64,000 bases of DNA from an uncultured Phocaeicola sp. (GCA_944321015.1 CALUJS010000004.1:1-64000); one strand, 5' to 3'. Positions 26,510 to 35,892 are shown, numbered from the stretch's first letter. Made by a program: numbers and translations. The notes: a model not told the origin generated them from the sequence alone.

Positions 26510-26566
26510 GCGTTTTCCTCTGTCTTTCTGAACTTTCTGCCAAGTCAATCTGCCGTCTGCGGGGAT

Positions 26567-26680
26567 GACATGTGCGGATGCGAGCGCGGATATGTCCGCT
26601 CGTGTGCGCTCATATGTCCGCCCGGACGTGTGGATATGCCTGCTTGCGTGCGTTCATATGTCCGGACATGCGGGTATGAA
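26567..26680 (+). repeat. 22-bp pitch array C (5-6 units)
   Basis: Cores are GACATG at 26567, GATATG at 26589, CATATG at 26611, GATATG at 26633 and CATATG at 26655, all exactly 22 bp apart. A decayed core is near 26675. Spacers such as TCCGCTCGTGTGCGCT fit the plus-strand consensus. It lies between the convergent helicase and yggS genes. Confidence 0.88.
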
Positions 26681-26682
26681 AC

Positions 26683-26725
26683 AAACGGCAACATGCGCCT
26701 CGCGCAGAGGAACATGCTGCCGTTT
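26683..26725 (-). terminator. Likely terminator of the yggS transcript
   Basis: On the minus strand AAACGGCA-G-CATG pairs with CATG-T-TGCCGTTT across a loop, followed by GTTTC. The T tail is weak, so efficiency is uncertain. Confidence 0.5.
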
Positions 26726-26748
26726 GGACGGGCGTCGGGGAAGGCTTT

Positions 26749-27414
26749 TCAGACGCGCTCCCCGAAGATTTTCGTGCCGATGCGTACCATGGTGGCCCCT
26801 TCGCGCAGGGCAATCGGATAGTCGTGGCTCATGCCCATGGATATTTCGCTGAAGGCGGGATAGTCGGCGAAGAAACGCTCTTTGGCCTCCAGAAAGTAAT
26901 CGTGGAGCGAACGGAATTCGCGTTGCACTTGCTCCGTGTCGTCCGTATTGCTGGCCATGCCCATCACGCCGTGCAGGGACACGTGGGTCAGTGAACGCCA
27001 CCCGCCGTCTGCCAGCATGTCGTTGCATTCGTCGAAGCTGAAGCCGAATTTGGTTTCCTCGCGGGCAATGTGGAGCTGGAGCAGGCAGGGAATCACCCGT
27101 CCGCAACGTGCCGCCTGCTTGTCAATCTCGACCAGCAGCTTGTAGGAGTCCACACCGTGAATCATGGCCACGTAGGGTGCCATGTACTTGATTTTGTTGG
27201 TTTGCAGGTGTCCGATGAAGTGCCATTGGATGTCGTCCGGCAGGGCGTCGTGCTTTTCGGTCATTTCCTGCACCCGGCTTTCTCCGAAGATGCGCTGTCC
27301 GGCCCGGTAGGCTTCCATGAGCGCTTCCTTGGGATGAAATTTCGACACGGCCACCAGACGCACGCCGGCGGGCAGCTCTGCGTAAATGGTTTTCAGATTC
27401 GCTTGAATGTCCAT
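26749..27414 (-). CDS. YggS family PLP-binding protein
   Basis: This 221-residue cytoplasmic protein is the conserved pyridoxal-phosphate homeostasis protein. The PLP-binding lysine lies in VAVSKFHP (residue 26 or so), followed by the family motifs GQRIFGESRVQEM, WHFIGHLQTNKIKYM, IHGVDSYKLL and SMGMSHDYPIALREGATMVRIGTKIFG at the end. It binds PLP but has no known catalytic turnover, and it balances vitamin B6 pools. The DUF4494 gene lies 17 bases upstream, a pairing common in Bacteroides. Confidence 0.95.
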   Translation of the reverse strand: MDIQANLKTIYAELPAGVRLVAVSKFHPKEALMEAYRAGQRIFGESRVQEMTEKHDALPDDIQWHFIGHLQTNKIKYMAPYVAMIHGVDSYKLLVEIDKQAARCGRVIPCLLQLHIAREETKFGFSFDECNDMLADGGWRSLTHVSLHGVMGMASNTDDTEQVQREFRSLHDYFLEAKERFFADYPAFSEISMGMSHDYPIALREGATMVRIGTKIFGERV

Positions 27415-27431
27415 GATGCGTGATGTTTAGT

Positions 27432-27914
27432 CTAACGTTTGTCGGCGTCGGGGAACTCCGGCTTTACGTCGGGTTCGGCCTTGTAGGGGTAGACGTCCAT
27501 GATGGCCGTTTCCGTAACGGAGGCGATGGAGTAGTCGGCCATGGTGCCCTCCATTCCCTTGTCGAGCTTCTTCACGGCGTCGCGCAGGTCGGCGGCCTGT
27601 ACGAGCACCTGGGTTGCTGTTTTCTTCTCGGCTCCGCTTTTCTCGTCCAGCGTGATGAAGTAGAGTTTGCACTTGAACCAGCGGTCGGCCGCCTCTTCGT
27701 CGGAGCTGAACAGTTCGCTGTAATTGGCCCGCTTGATATCCGACACGGTAAATTCACCGCTGATGAAGGGAGTCATCTCCTCGATGATGCGCGATTCGGC
27801 TTCCGTAAAGCTCAGCGCATCCACCAAGTAGGGTTCGGTTACTTTCTTGTTCATTCCGTTTTCCAGAGTCTTCTCGTAGCGTATTTTGCATTCAAACCAA
27901 TTGTGCATTGCCAT
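27432..27914 (-). CDS. DUF4494 domain protein
   Basis: This 160-residue cytoplasmic protein begins MAMHNWFECKIRYEKTLENG and contains PYLVDALSFTEAESRIIEEMTPF and WFKCKLYFITLDEKSG, the pattern of the Bacteroidetes DUF4494 family. Two similar WFxCK segments (residues about 6 and 77) suggest an internal duplication of one small beta-alpha fold. Function is unknown. It lies between rpiB (31 bases upstream) and yggS (17 bases downstream) and probably shares their transcript. Confidence 0.82.
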   Translation of the reverse strand: MAMHNWFECKIRYEKTLENGMNKKVTEPYLVDALSFTEAESRIIEEMTPFISGEFTVSDIKRANYSELFSSDEEAADRWFKCKLYFITLDEKSGAEKKTATQVLVQAADLRDAVKKLDKGMEGTMADYSIASVTETAIMDVYPYKAEPDVKPEFPDADKR

Positions 27915-27945
27915 TTTCTGATAGGTTTAGTGTTATTGATTAGGT

Positions 27946-28386
27946 TTATTTTACAGGAATCTTGTCTATTCTTTTTTGGTGTCTTCCTCCTTCAAACTCG
28001 GTGTTGAAGAATTCTTCCATGATGTCGGCTGCCGTCTTCGTGTCGATGAATCGTCCCGGCATGACCAATACGTTGGCGTCGTTGTGCTGTCGGCACAGGT
28101 GGGCTATTTCGGGAATCCAGCACAGTCCGGCCCGGATGCCCTGGTGTTTGTTGAGCGTCATGTTGATGCCTTCGCCGCTTCCGCATATTGCGATTCCGGG
28201 ATAGCATTCTCCGGCTTCAATGCCTTTGGCCAGCGCGTGTCCGAAGTCGGGATAGTCGCAGCTGTCGGTGGTGTATGTGCCGTAGTCTTTGTAAGGCAGA
28301 TGGTGTTCGTCCAACCATTGCTTGACGTATTGTTTCAGTTCAAAGCCGGCATGGTCTGAAGCCAGGCCTATGATTTTGGTGTTCAT
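27946..28386 (-). CDS. rpiB: Ribose-5-phosphate isomerase B
   Basis: This 146-residue enzyme interconverts ribose 5-phosphate and ribulose 5-phosphate in the non-oxidative pentose phosphate pathway. It shows the RpiB signature: GLASDHAGFELKQYV at the N-terminus, YKDYGTYTTDSCDYPDFG, and ICGSGEGINMTLNKHQGIRAGLCW, whose cysteine is the probable catalytic base. NDANVLVMPGRFI follows. Length is normal. It follows tkt, with a strong hairpin in the 125-base gap, and joins arabinose breakdown to central metabolism. Confidence 0.95.
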   Translation of the reverse strand: MNTKIIGLASDHAGFELKQYVKQWLDEHHLPYKDYGTYTTDSCDYPDFGHALAKGIEAGECYPGIAICGSGEGINMTLNKHQGIRAGLCWIPEIAHLCRQHNDANVLVMPGRFIDTKTAADIMEEFFNTEFEGGRHQKRIDKIPVK

Positions 28387-28436
28387 GATGAGATGTTTTT
28401 TCTTTGTTGCTATTGGGTTGTATTATCATGAGAGAA

Positions 28437-28480
28437 GGAGTTAAAGCATAACTTCTTTCTCGAAGCGTGCTTTAACCCCT
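28437..28480 (-). other. Intercistronic hairpin between tkt and rpiB
   Basis: GTTAAAGCA (28440-28448) pairs perfectly with TGCTTTAAC (28468-28476), with an inner CTTC/GAAG pairing. There is no T tail on the minus strand. It probably stabilises the 3' end of the upstream message or partially terminates it. Confidence 0.6.
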
Positions 28481-28511
28481 TTTGTTATCCGATGTTCAGG
28501 ATGATATGTCT

Positions 28512-30521
28512 TTACAACATGGCTTTTACCTGGTTGTACACATTTTCAGCCGTGAAGCCCAGTTTTTCATCGAGCACCTTGTAAGGAGCCGAGAATCCGA
28601 ATGACTCCATGCCGAATACTTTGCCGTTGGCTCCCACCAGTCCTTCCAGGGTGACAGGGAGTCCTGCGGTCATGCCGAATATCTTGGCGTTGTGCGGCAG
28701 GATGGATTCCTGATACTCCTTGCACTGGCTGCGGAACAGTCCTTCCGACGGAACCGACACGACACGCACCTTGATGCCGTCTTTGCGGAGCAGTTCCGTA
28801 CCGGCAAGCAACGTAGACACTTCAGAACCCGATGCTACCAGAATGACATCCGGATTTTCGTCGGAGCCGGCTACGATGTAAGCACCCTTGGATGCTTGGT
28901 TGTAGTCGTTGCCCTCGGGCAGGTTCTTGATGTCCTGACGCGAGAAGATGAGCGCGGTGGGGGTGGTGGTGTTCTCCATGGCCAAGCGCCATGCCACTGT
29001 GGTCTCTTCGGCATCGGCCGGACGAAGCACCAACATGGAGTTGTGTCCCTTGTGGTTTTTCAGTTTTTCCATCAGGCGGATTTGCGCTTCTTGTTCTACC
29101 GGTTCATGGGTAGGTCCGTCCTCACCAACGCGGAAAGCGTCGTGTGTCCAGATAAACTTCACGGGAAGTTCCATCAGGGCAGCCATGCGCACCGCCGGTT
29201 TCATGTAATCGGAGAAGACAAAGAAGGTAGCGCATGCCACGATGACACCACCGTGAAGAGCCATACCGAGGCAGCAGCAAGCCATTGTGAGCTCTGATAC
29301 GCCTGCTTGCAGGAATGCACCGCTGAAGTCTCCTTTCACAAACGCATGGGTCTTTTTCAGGAAGCCGTCTGTCTTGTCTGAGTTGGAGAGGTCAGCCGAA
29401 GAAACAATCATGTTCTCTACCTGAGTGGCCAATGCGCCGAGCACTGTGGCCGATGCGCCACGGGTGGCCGAGTTGGGCTTTTGTTGTATGCCGGCCCAGT
29501 CAACTGCCGGAACCGTGTGATTAAACCACGCTTCCATCTTTGCTGCCAATTCAGGATTGGCTTGTGCCCATGCAGCTTTGGCCGCATATCTTTCGGCAAC
29601 GATTTGCTTTAACTCTTCGGCGCGTTTGGCATAGAGCTCGGCCACCTCGGGGAAGATGTGGAACGGATCTTCAGGATTTCCTCCCAAGTTCTTTATTGTG
29701 TTGACATAAGCATCGCCTCCGAGAGGAGCTCCGTGGGTTGCGCAATTAGCTTCGTAACTGGAGTTGTCGGCCTTGCGGGCACCTTTGCCCATGACAGTTT
29801 TACCGATGATGATGGTCGGTCGTTCTGTCTCGGCTTTGGCTTCGCGCAGAGCCTGACGGATTTGTTCTACGTCATTGCCGTTGATTTCGATGACTTTCCA
29901 ATTCCATGCGGCATATTTTTGAGCCACGTTCTCACTGGTCACAGCGCTGCATGGAGTTGATAACTGAATGTCATTGGAGTCATAGAACATAATCAGGTTA
30001 TCCAATCCCAAATGTCCGGCCAAACGTCCCGCTCCTTGTGAAATCTCTTCCTGAACGCCACCGTCGGAGATGTAGGCATAAATCGTCTGGTTCATTACTT
30101 CACCGAAACGAGCTTTTAGGAATTTGGCTGCAATGGCTGCACCTACGGCAAATGTATGTCCTTGTCCCAATGGGCCGGATGTGTTTTCAATTCCGCGCAT
30201 CACGTTCACTTCGGGGTGTCCCGGGGTAGGGCTTCCCCACTGACGGAATTGCGAAAGTTCCTCCATGCTGAACTTACCGGTCAGAGCCAATACGGAATAA
30301 AGCATCGGCGACATGTGGCCCGGGTCAAGGAAGAAACGATCGCGACCTTCCCAACAAGGGTTTTCCGGGTCGTATACCAGAAATTCAGAGAACAATACGT
30401 TGACAAAATCTGCACCGCCCATAGCTCCGCCAGGATGGCCTGATTTGGCTTTCTCAACCATTGAAGCAGCCAAAATGCGAATGTTGTCGGCTGCGCGATT
30501 CATTACTTTTACGTCGTTCAT
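28512..30521 (-). CDS. tkt: Transketolase
   Basis: This 669-residue thiamine-diphosphate enzyme moves two-carbon units between xylulose 5-phosphate and aldoses. The N-terminal domain has KSGHPGGAMGGADF, YISDGGVQEEISQGAGRLAGHLGLDN (ThDP and metal binding) and NDVEQIRQALREA. The middle domain has LTMACCCLGMALHGG, FIWTHDAFRVGEDGPTHEPVEQ and LRPADAEET. The C-terminal domain ends normally. Length is typical. It lies 35 bases downstream of the sugar kinase, so xylulose 5-phosphate from arabinose is used by its direct neighbour. Confidence 0.96.
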   Translation of the reverse strand: MNDVKVMNRAADNIRILAASMVEKAKSGHPGGAMGGADFVNVLFSEFLVYDPENPCWEGRDRFFLDPGHMSPMLYSVLALTGKFSMEELSQFRQWGSPTPGHPEVNVMRGIENTSGPLGQGHTFAVGAAIAAKFLKARFGEVMNQTIYAYISDGGVQEEISQGAGRLAGHLGLDNLIMFYDSNDIQLSTPCSAVTSENVAQKYAAWNWKVIEINGNDVEQIRQALREAKAETERPTIIIGKTVMGKGARKADNSSYEANCATHGAPLGGDAYVNTIKNLGGNPEDPFHIFPEVAELYAKRAEELKQIVAERYAAKAAWAQANPELAAKMEAWFNHTVPAVDWAGIQQKPNSATRGASATVLGALATQVENMIVSSADLSNSDKTDGFLKKTHAFVKGDFSGAFLQAGVSELTMACCCLGMALHGGVIVACATFFVFSDYMKPAVRMAALMELPVKFIWTHDAFRVGEDGPTHEPVEQEAQIRLMEKLKNHKGHNSMLVLRPADAEETTVAWRLAMENTTTPTALIFSRQDIKNLPEGNDYNQASKGAYIVAGSDENPDVILVASGSEVSTLLAGTELLRKDGIKVRVVSVPSEGLFRSQCKEYQESILPHNAKIFGMTAGLPVTLEGLVGANGKVFGMESFGFSAPYKVLDEKLGFTAENVYNQVKAML

Positions 30522-30556
30522 ACGGATATTCGTTTTTTTTTAGATGTTTTTATAGT

Positions 30557-32152
30557 TCACTGTTTGTATTTTGTTGCTGCCTCTTCTATGGGAAGGCCGG
30601 CTTTATAGCTATTGATGTATTCATTGAAGCCTTTGACTTCTTCTGCCGTAGGCGCAATTTCAATACCGGTATTGTTGGCAAATACATGTTCGTTCAGGAA
30701 GTCGGGCAATGTCTGTGCGCCCTTGTTGACCAAGTAGGATGCAAGCAGGGCGATGCCCCATGCTCCACCTTCACCGGCTGTTTCCATGACCGAGATGGGA
30801 GAGTTGAGAGCGGCAGCCAGGATTCTTTGTCCCACACCTTTTGTCTTGAACAATCCTCCGTGTCCTGTGATGCGGTCGACTTTTATTTTCTCTTCGTTGA
30901 ACAGTATGTCGTTGCCTATCTTGAGCACTCCTACCGAAGCATACAGATGGGCACGCATGAAGTTGGCAAGGGTGAACTTGTCATTGGCCGAACGAACAAA
31001 CAACGGGCGGCCTTCCACAAGGCCGGTTACCGGTTCGCCGGAAATGTAATTGTAGGAGATAAGTCCGCCACAATCGGCATCGCCTGTTAAGGCATTATTG
31101 TAGAGTTTGCCATAGATTTCGTTCATATCTACGGGAATGCCCAGCAGCTCTTGGTATTCCTTGAACAAGTTAACCCACGTATTGAGGTCTGAGGTACAGT
31201 TGTTGCAGTGCACCATTGCCACCGGATTGCCGTCGGGGGTTGTCACCATGTCGATCATTTCGTAAGGCTTGGACAGTTCTTTCTCCAATACAATCATGGA
31301 GAAGGACGAGGTTCCGGCCGAGACGTTTCCGGTGCGTTGTTTGACCGCATTGGTGGCCACCATGCCGGTCCCGGCATCGCCTTCCGGAGGACAAACGGGG
31401 ATACCGGCTTTCAGGTGTCCGGACGAGTCGAGCCTTTTGGCTCCTTCCGATGTCAGGACTCCGGCATTTTCGCCTGCCAGCAACACCTTGGGCAGGATGT
31501 TTTCCAGTCTCCAGGAAAAGCCTTTGGGAGCAATGAGTTTGTTAAACTTATCTACCATGGCGACGGAATAATCCTTGGTTGTCGGATCGATGGGGAGCAT
31601 GCCCGAAGCGTCGCCGATGCCCAAGACTTTTTCGCCCGTCAGTTGCCAGTGTACATAGCCGGCAAGGGTGGTGAGGTAGTCGATGTCGCCCACATGTTCT
31701 TCATTGTTCAAGATGGCCTGATACAAATGAGATATGCTCCAGCGTAGAGGTATGTTGTAAACAAATAGTTCCGACAGGGCAGCTGCTGCCTGACCGGTAT
31801 TCGTGTTTCTCCATGTGCGGAAAGGGGCGAGTATTTCGCCTTGTTTGTTGAATGCCATATAGCCGTGCATCATGGCACTGATTCCCATTGCTGCCAATGA
31901 TTCGATTTCCGTGCCATATTGTTTCTTGACGTTGGCACGGAGGTCGGCATAGCAGTTTTGCAATCCGCTCCACACGGCTTCCAGGCTATATGTCCAAAGG
32001 CTGTCTATCAGTTGGTTTTCCCAGCTGTAACTGCCTTGTGCTATGGGATTGTTTTCTTGGTCTATCAACACGGCTTTGATGCGTGTTGAGCCGAGTTCAA
32101 TGCCCAGAACGGCTTTTCCCGTTTCGATTGTTGACTTTGCATCTGGTTTCAT
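30557..32152 (-). CDS. FGGY-family carbohydrate kinase, probable L-ribulokinase
   Basis: This 531-residue sugar kinase has the FGGY N-terminal ATPase lobe ([18 protein letters not shown] near residue 15), [42 protein letters not shown] near 270, and the C-terminal FGGY block [37 protein letters not shown] near 435. The context (araA just upstream, araD and AraR nearby) argues for L-ribulose as substrate. In Bacteroides such kinases are often labelled xylulokinase, which cannot be excluded from sequence alone. It is unlike the E. coli AraB subfamily in detail. Confidence 0.88.
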   Translation of the reverse strand: MKPDAKSTIETGKAVLGIELGSTRIKAVLIDQENNPIAQGSYSWENQLIDSLWTYSLEAVWSGLQNCYADLRANVKKQYGTEIESLAAMGISAMMHGYMAFNKQGEILAPFRTWRNTNTGQAAAALSELFVYNIPLRWSISHLYQAILNNEEHVGDIDYLTTLAGYVHWQLTGEKVLGIGDASGMLPIDPTTKDYSVAMVDKFNKLIAPKGFSWRLENILPKVLLAGENAGVLTSEGAKRLDSSGHLKAGIPVCPPEGDAGTGMVATNAVKQRTGNVSAGTSSFSMIVLEKELSKPYEMIDMVTTPDGNPVAMVHCNNCTSDLNTWVNLFKEYQELLGIPVDMNEIYGKLYNNALTGDADCGGLISYNYISGEPVTGLVEGRPLFVRSANDKFTLANFMRAHLYASVGVLKIGNDILFNEEKIKVDRITGHGGLFKTKGVGQRILAAALNSPISVMETAGEGGAWGIALLASYLVNKGAQTLPDFLNEHVFANNTGIEIAPTAEEVKGFNEYINSYKAGLPIEEAATKYKQ

Positions 32153-32192
32153 GCTATAACCTATTATTTAAGGTGTAACAATGTGTATTGAA

Positions 32193-32244
32193 CCAATTAA
32201 AAGCGCTTGCGGAGCCTGTTCTCGCACGTCGCGCTTTCAATTGG
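32193..32244 (-). other. Intercistronic hairpin between araA and the kinase gene
   Basis: CCAATTAAAAGCGC (32193-32206) pairs with GCGCTTTCAATTGG (32231-32244), 13 of 14 positions, around a 24-base loop. It lies 22 bases after the araA stop, with no T tail, and is likely a processing or stability element. Confidence 0.65.
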
Positions 32245-32265
32245 TCAATGATATGGTCGCGCGAC

Positions 32266-33771
32266 TTAGCAGAGTGCTTTGTTCAGCATGTAGTAAACTT
32301 CATTCATGCGCAACTCTTTCTTAAAGTCGCTGATGGTAGTGTCTTTGTTGATGTGTACCATTTCGATGCCGGCGATTTCGGCGTAGTCTTCCCAATATTC
32401 CGATGTCAAATCGTAGGAGAAGCAAGAGTGGTGGGTTCCGCCGGCCAATATCCATGCGCCTGCGCCGATTTCAAAGTTGGGCATGGGAATCCATAATGCC
32501 GATGCCACGGGCAGTTTGGGCAGAGGTTTCGACTTGATGCATTCCACATCGTTCACAATCAGACGGAGACGGTTGCCCAAGTCGACAACGGTAGCTGTCA
32601 CGCCGGGGCCTTGCTTCGAGGTAAATACAATGCGGGCTGTCAGGCTGTCGACGCCGATGGCCAAGCGATGTACTTCCAGTCTGGGACGCTCTTCGGCGAT
32701 GAGCGGGCAGACTTCCAACATGTGGGCCTGAAGGATAGAGCTGTTTTCTCCGTCGAAGTTGAGCGTGTAGTCTTCCAGGAACGAGCATCCTTTTGTCATG
32801 CCCTGGCTCATGAACCAGACGGTGCGGTAGAGGGCTGCCGATTTCCAGTCGCCTTCGGCTCCGAAACCATAGCCTTCGGCCATCAGGCGTTGCGATGCCA
32901 AGCCGGGGATTTGGTCGAAGAGGCCGAGGTCGTCGAAATTGGTGGTGAAGCCTTTGGCGCCTTTGGCTTTCAGGATGCTGCGCAGGGCGATTTCGGCCTT
33001 GGCTGCGTTCCATATTTTTTCATATTCCGCGGTTTTGCTGTCTTCCAGTTTGGGGTCGTGGGCATATTCCTTGAAATAAGTGTCGACCAAAGCTTTGGCT
33101 TCTTCGTCGGTCACCTTTTTGTAATATTCCATCAAGTCGTTCACCGGGCAGTAGTCTACGTGGTATCCCAGGCGTTGCTCTGCTTCCACCTTGTCGCCGT
33201 CGGTAACGGCCACGTTGTTCATCTGGTCGCCGAAGCGGATGATGAGCATGTCCTGAGCGTCGGCCCATCCGGCGCATACACGCATCCATACGGCAATCTT
33301 ATGCAGGGTGTTTTCGTCTTTCCAATAGCCGACAACCACTTTGCGGCGGATACGCATACGGGTGCAGATGTGTCCGAACTCGCGGTCTCCGTGAGCCGAT
33401 TGGTTCAGGTTCATGAAGTCCATGTCCATCGTGTCCCAAGGAATTTCCTTGTTGAACTGGGTATGCAGGTGGAGCAGGGGCTTCTTCAGTTGTTGCAAGC
33501 CGTGAATCCACATTTTGGCGGGTGAGAAGGTGTGCATCCAAGTGATGACACCGATGCATTTATCGTCGTTGTTTGCTGCTTTGAATACGGTTTCAATTTC
33601 TTTGGAGGAGTTTACAGTACCCTTGTACACTACTTTCACGGGGAGTTTGCCCGAGGCGTTCAAGCCTGAAACCATTTCGTTGGAATGAGCGTCTACTGCG
33701 ATTACTGCGTCGCCTCCGTATAGGAGCTGTGCTCCGGTGACGAACCATACTTCATAATTTTCAAAAGCCAT
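32266..33771 (-). CDS. araA: L-arabinose isomerase
   Basis: This 501-residue enzyme converts L-arabinose to L-ribulose. It carries family motifs: FVTGAQLLYGGDAVIAVDAHS at the N-terminus, GVITWMHTFSPAKMWIHGL, PLLHLHTQFNKEIPWDTMDMDFMNLNQSAHGDREFGHI, AEGYGFGAEGDWKSAALYR (metal-binding glutamate) and LAGGTHHSCFSYDL near the C-terminus (metal-binding histidine). Length is normal. It begins a message that continues into the kinase, tkt and rpiB genes. The upstream gap contains repeat array D, and regulation by AraR is expected but I cannot fix its operator. Confidence 0.97.
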   Translation of the reverse strand: MAFENYEVWFVTGAQLLYGGDAVIAVDAHSNEMVSGLNASGKLPVKVVYKGTVNSSKEIETVFKAANNDDKCIGVITWMHTFSPAKMWIHGLQQLKKPLLHLHTQFNKEIPWDTMDMDFMNLNQSAHGDREFGHICTRMRIRRKVVVGYWKDENTLHKIAVWMRVCAGWADAQDMLIIRFGDQMNNVAVTDGDKVEAEQRLGYHVDYCPVNDLMEYYKKVTDEEAKALVDTYFKEYAHDPKLEDSKTAEYEKIWNAAKAEIALRSILKAKGAKGFTTNFDDLGLFDQIPGLASQRLMAEGYGFGAEGDWKSAALYRTVWFMSQGMTKGCSFLEDYTLNFDGENSSILQAHMLEVCPLIAEERPRLEVHRLAIGVDSLTARIVFTSKQGPGVTATVVDLGNRLRLIVNDVECIKSKPLPKLPVASALWIPMPNFEIGAGAWILAGGTHHSCFSYDLTSEYWEDYAEIAGIEMVHINKDTTISDFKKELRMNEVYYMLNKALC

Positions 33772-33964
33772 AGTATTGTATTTTATTGGTTATAGAATAT
33801 TATCTATTTGTCGTTTTCAAAGTTTAAAAGTACGCACTAATCTCTAGAATTTCGAAAGTTTCCCTGCTTATTTTCCATTTATTTGTGATTTTTAAGAAAC
33901 CCGTATGCTTTCTGTCGATGCCGTAATGCTTTTGTTTTCGTTGGCGGAAGGCGGCGTGAGCGTC

Positions 33965-34058
33965 CATATGCCCGCTCGCGAGCGTAGATATGGGCGCTCG
34001 CGTCCGGAGATATGTTCCGGTTCGTCCGTCCATATGTCCGGATATCCGGCATCATGAT
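33965..34058 (+). repeat. 22-bp pitch array D (5 units)
   Basis: Cores are CATATG at 33965, GATATG at 33987, GATATG at 34009, CATATG at 34031 and a decayed CATGAT at 34053, each 22 bp apart. The spacer CCCGCTCGCGAGCGTA is almost perfectly self-complementary about its centre, and GGCGCTCGCGTCCGGA fits the plus consensus. It lies between the divergent araA and acyl-CoA ligase genes. From 33772 to 33964 there is only AT-rich sequence. Confidence 0.9.
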
Positions 34059-34147
34059 TGTGCGTTTCGTTGTGCCGGATTGGCGTTTGCATCCCGTGCG
34101 GGAATGTGGGTTTGCAATAAATCGTGCTCTTTTTATTGGAAATTTTG

Positions 34148-34178
34148 TTGTCTGTCATAGTTTAATATTATATATTTG
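34148..34178 (+). promoter_or_regulatory. Promoter of the acyl-CoA ligase gene
   Basis: TATATTTG at 34171-34178 matches TAnnTTTG and TTG at 34148-34150 lies 20 bp upstream. Transcription should begin near 34185. Confidence 0.6.
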
Positions 34179-34203
34179 CACATATATAAATCAAATGTGC
34201 AAA
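34175..34203. promoter_or_regulatory. 9-bp inverted repeat at the ligase transcription start
   Basis: TTTGCACAT (34175-34183) and ATGTGCAAA (34195-34203) are perfect inverted arms 11 bases apart. They overlap the -7 box and end five bases before the ATG. This could be an operator or a 5' hairpin occluding the start. Confidence 0.6.
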
Positions 34204-34207
34204 CACT

Positions 34208-35869
34208 ATGGATCAAAGTTTTATTGCTCTCGTTGAGCGGGCCATCAAGGATTATTGGGATCAGGACGCTCTGACGGATTATAAAGGAGCAACCTTGCAA
34301 TACAAGGACGTGGCGCGAAAGATTGAGAAATTACATATCATATTTGAAGAAAGTGGCGTAAAGAAGGGCGACCGCATTGCCATTTGCGGGCGTAACAGCG
34401 CCCAGTGGGGCGCGGCGTTTCTGGCGGTGCTCACTTATGGGGCGGTGGCAGTCCCCGTGTTGCATGAGTTCAAGGCGGAAACCATACATTACATTGTCAA
34501 TCATTCGGATGTCCGCCTCCTTCTGGTGGGTGACATGGTGTGGCCGGAGTTGGACGAAAAGGCCATGCCCGACCTGGAAGGCATCATCATGCTGAATGAC
34601 TATTCCTTGTTGGTTTCGCGTGCGGAGCGTCTGACCTATGCGCGCGAACATCTGAACGAGATGTTTGGCAAGAAATATCCGAAGAACTTCCGCAAGGAGC
34701 ATGTGCATTACGACCTTGATGAGCCGGAGCAGCTGGCTTTGATTAATTACACGTCGGGCACAACCAGTTTGTCGAAAGGCGTCATGATACCATATCGCGC
34801 TTTGTGGTCGAACGTACAGTTTGCCTACGAGGTGTTGCCCCTTCACAAAGGCGACCGCTTGGTGGCCATGTTGCCGATGGCCCACATGTATGGTTTGGCG
34901 TTTGAGTTTATTTATGAATTTTGCGTGGGCTGTCACATTTTCTATCTCACGCGCGTGCCCAGTCCGAAAATCATCTTCGAGGCGTTTTCGGAAGTAAAGC
35001 CCAGCATTGTCATTGCCGTGCCGCTGATTATAGAAAAAATCATCAAAAAGAGCGTGTTGCCCAAATTGCAGACGCCGGCAATGCAGATTCTCCTCAAAGT
35101 TCCCATCATCAACGACAAGATAAAGAGTACCGTTCGCGAGCAGGTGATACAAGCCTTTGGCAACAACTTCTATGAAGTGGTCATCGGAGGAGCGGCGTTC
35201 AATCAGGATGTGGAACGATTTCTGAAGATGATAAATTTCCCCTATACGGTGGGATATGGCATGACGGAATGCGCGCCCATTATCTGCTATGAGGACTGGA
35301 AAAATTTCGTACCCGGTTCATGCGGGAAAGCCGCTCCGCGCATGGAGGTGAAAATCGACAGCCCCGACCCGCAGCATGTGGTGGGCGAGATTCTTTGCCG
35401 GGGCATGAACGTGATGATGGGATATTACAAGAATGAAGAGGCTACGCGGGAGGTGCTGGATAAGGACGGATGGCTTCACACGGGTGATTTGGGCATCATG
35501 GACAAAGACGGAAATGTTTTTATCAAAGGACGTAGCAAGAACATGCTTTTGGGTCCTTCCGGACAGAATATCTATCCGGAGGAGATTGAAGAAAAACTGA
35601 ACAGCCTGCCTTTCGTAAATGAATCGCTCGTGATACAGAAAGATGACAAACTCGTTGGATTGGTGTATCCCGACTTTGAAGAAGCCGCGGCGCAGGGCAT
35701 CACTACGGATGAGGACATCGCCCGGGTGATGGAAGAGAACCGCGTGACGCTGAACACGCAGATACCGGGATATTGTCAGGTTTCGAGATTCAAGATATTC
35801 CATGAGGAGTTCGAGAAGACTCCGAAGAGGAGTATCAGAAGATTCCTGTATCAGGATGCGGCCGATTGA
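34208..35869 (+). CDS. AMP-dependent acyl-CoA synthetase (long-chain fatty acid-CoA ligase type)
   Basis: This 553-residue adenylate-forming enzyme has the ATP-binding motif NYTSGTTSLSKGVMI near residue 179, the A5 motif GYGMTECAPIICYEDW near 355, LHTGDLGIMDKDGNVFIKGRSKNMLLGPSGQNIYPEEIE near 420-460, and a C-terminal lid with KRSIRRFLY. It activates a carboxylic acid, most likely a medium or long fatty acid, to its CoA thioester. It interrupts the minus-strand arabinose genes on the opposite strand and has its own promoter with an inverted repeat. No fatty acid genes adjoin, and substrate choice is not visible. Confidence 0.9.
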   Translation: MDQSFIALVERAIKDYWDQDALTDYKGATLQYKDVARKIEKLHIIFEESGVKKGDRIAICGRNSAQWGAAFLAVLTYGAVAVPVLHEFKAETIHYIVNHSDVRLLLVGDMVWPELDEKAMPDLEGIIMLNDYSLLVSRAERLTYAREHLNEMFGKKYPKNFRKEHVHYDLDEPEQLALINYTSGTTSLSKGVMIPYRALWSNVQFAYEVLPLHKGDRLVAMLPMAHMYGLAFEFIYEFCVGCHIFYLTRVPSPKIIFEAFSEVKPSIVIAVPLIIEKIIKKSVLPKLQTPAMQILLKVPIINDKIKSTVREQVIQAFGNNFYEVVIGGAAFNQDVERFLKMINFPYTVGYGMTECAPIICYEDWKNFVPGSCGKAAPRMEVKIDSPDPQHVVGEILCRGMNVMMGYYKNEEATREVLDKDGWLHTGDLGIMDKDGNVFIKGRSKNMLLGPSGQNIYPEEIEEKLNSLPFVNESLVIQKDDKLVGLVYPDFEEAAAQGITTDEDIARVMEENRVTLNTQIPGYCQVSRFKIFHEEFEKTPKRSIRRFLYQDAAD

Positions 35870-35892
35870 TGCGGCGTGGCATCGACAAAGAC

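Noticed and set aside
24470..26548. A 692-codon open frame antisense to the helicase gene
   Set aside because: It is a shadow of the GC-rich plus-strand gene: composition is His/Gln/Ala/Val heavy, and no domain is recognisable. The same holds for the long antisense frames at 20450-21922, 22897-24432, 18827-20293 and 41293-42924.
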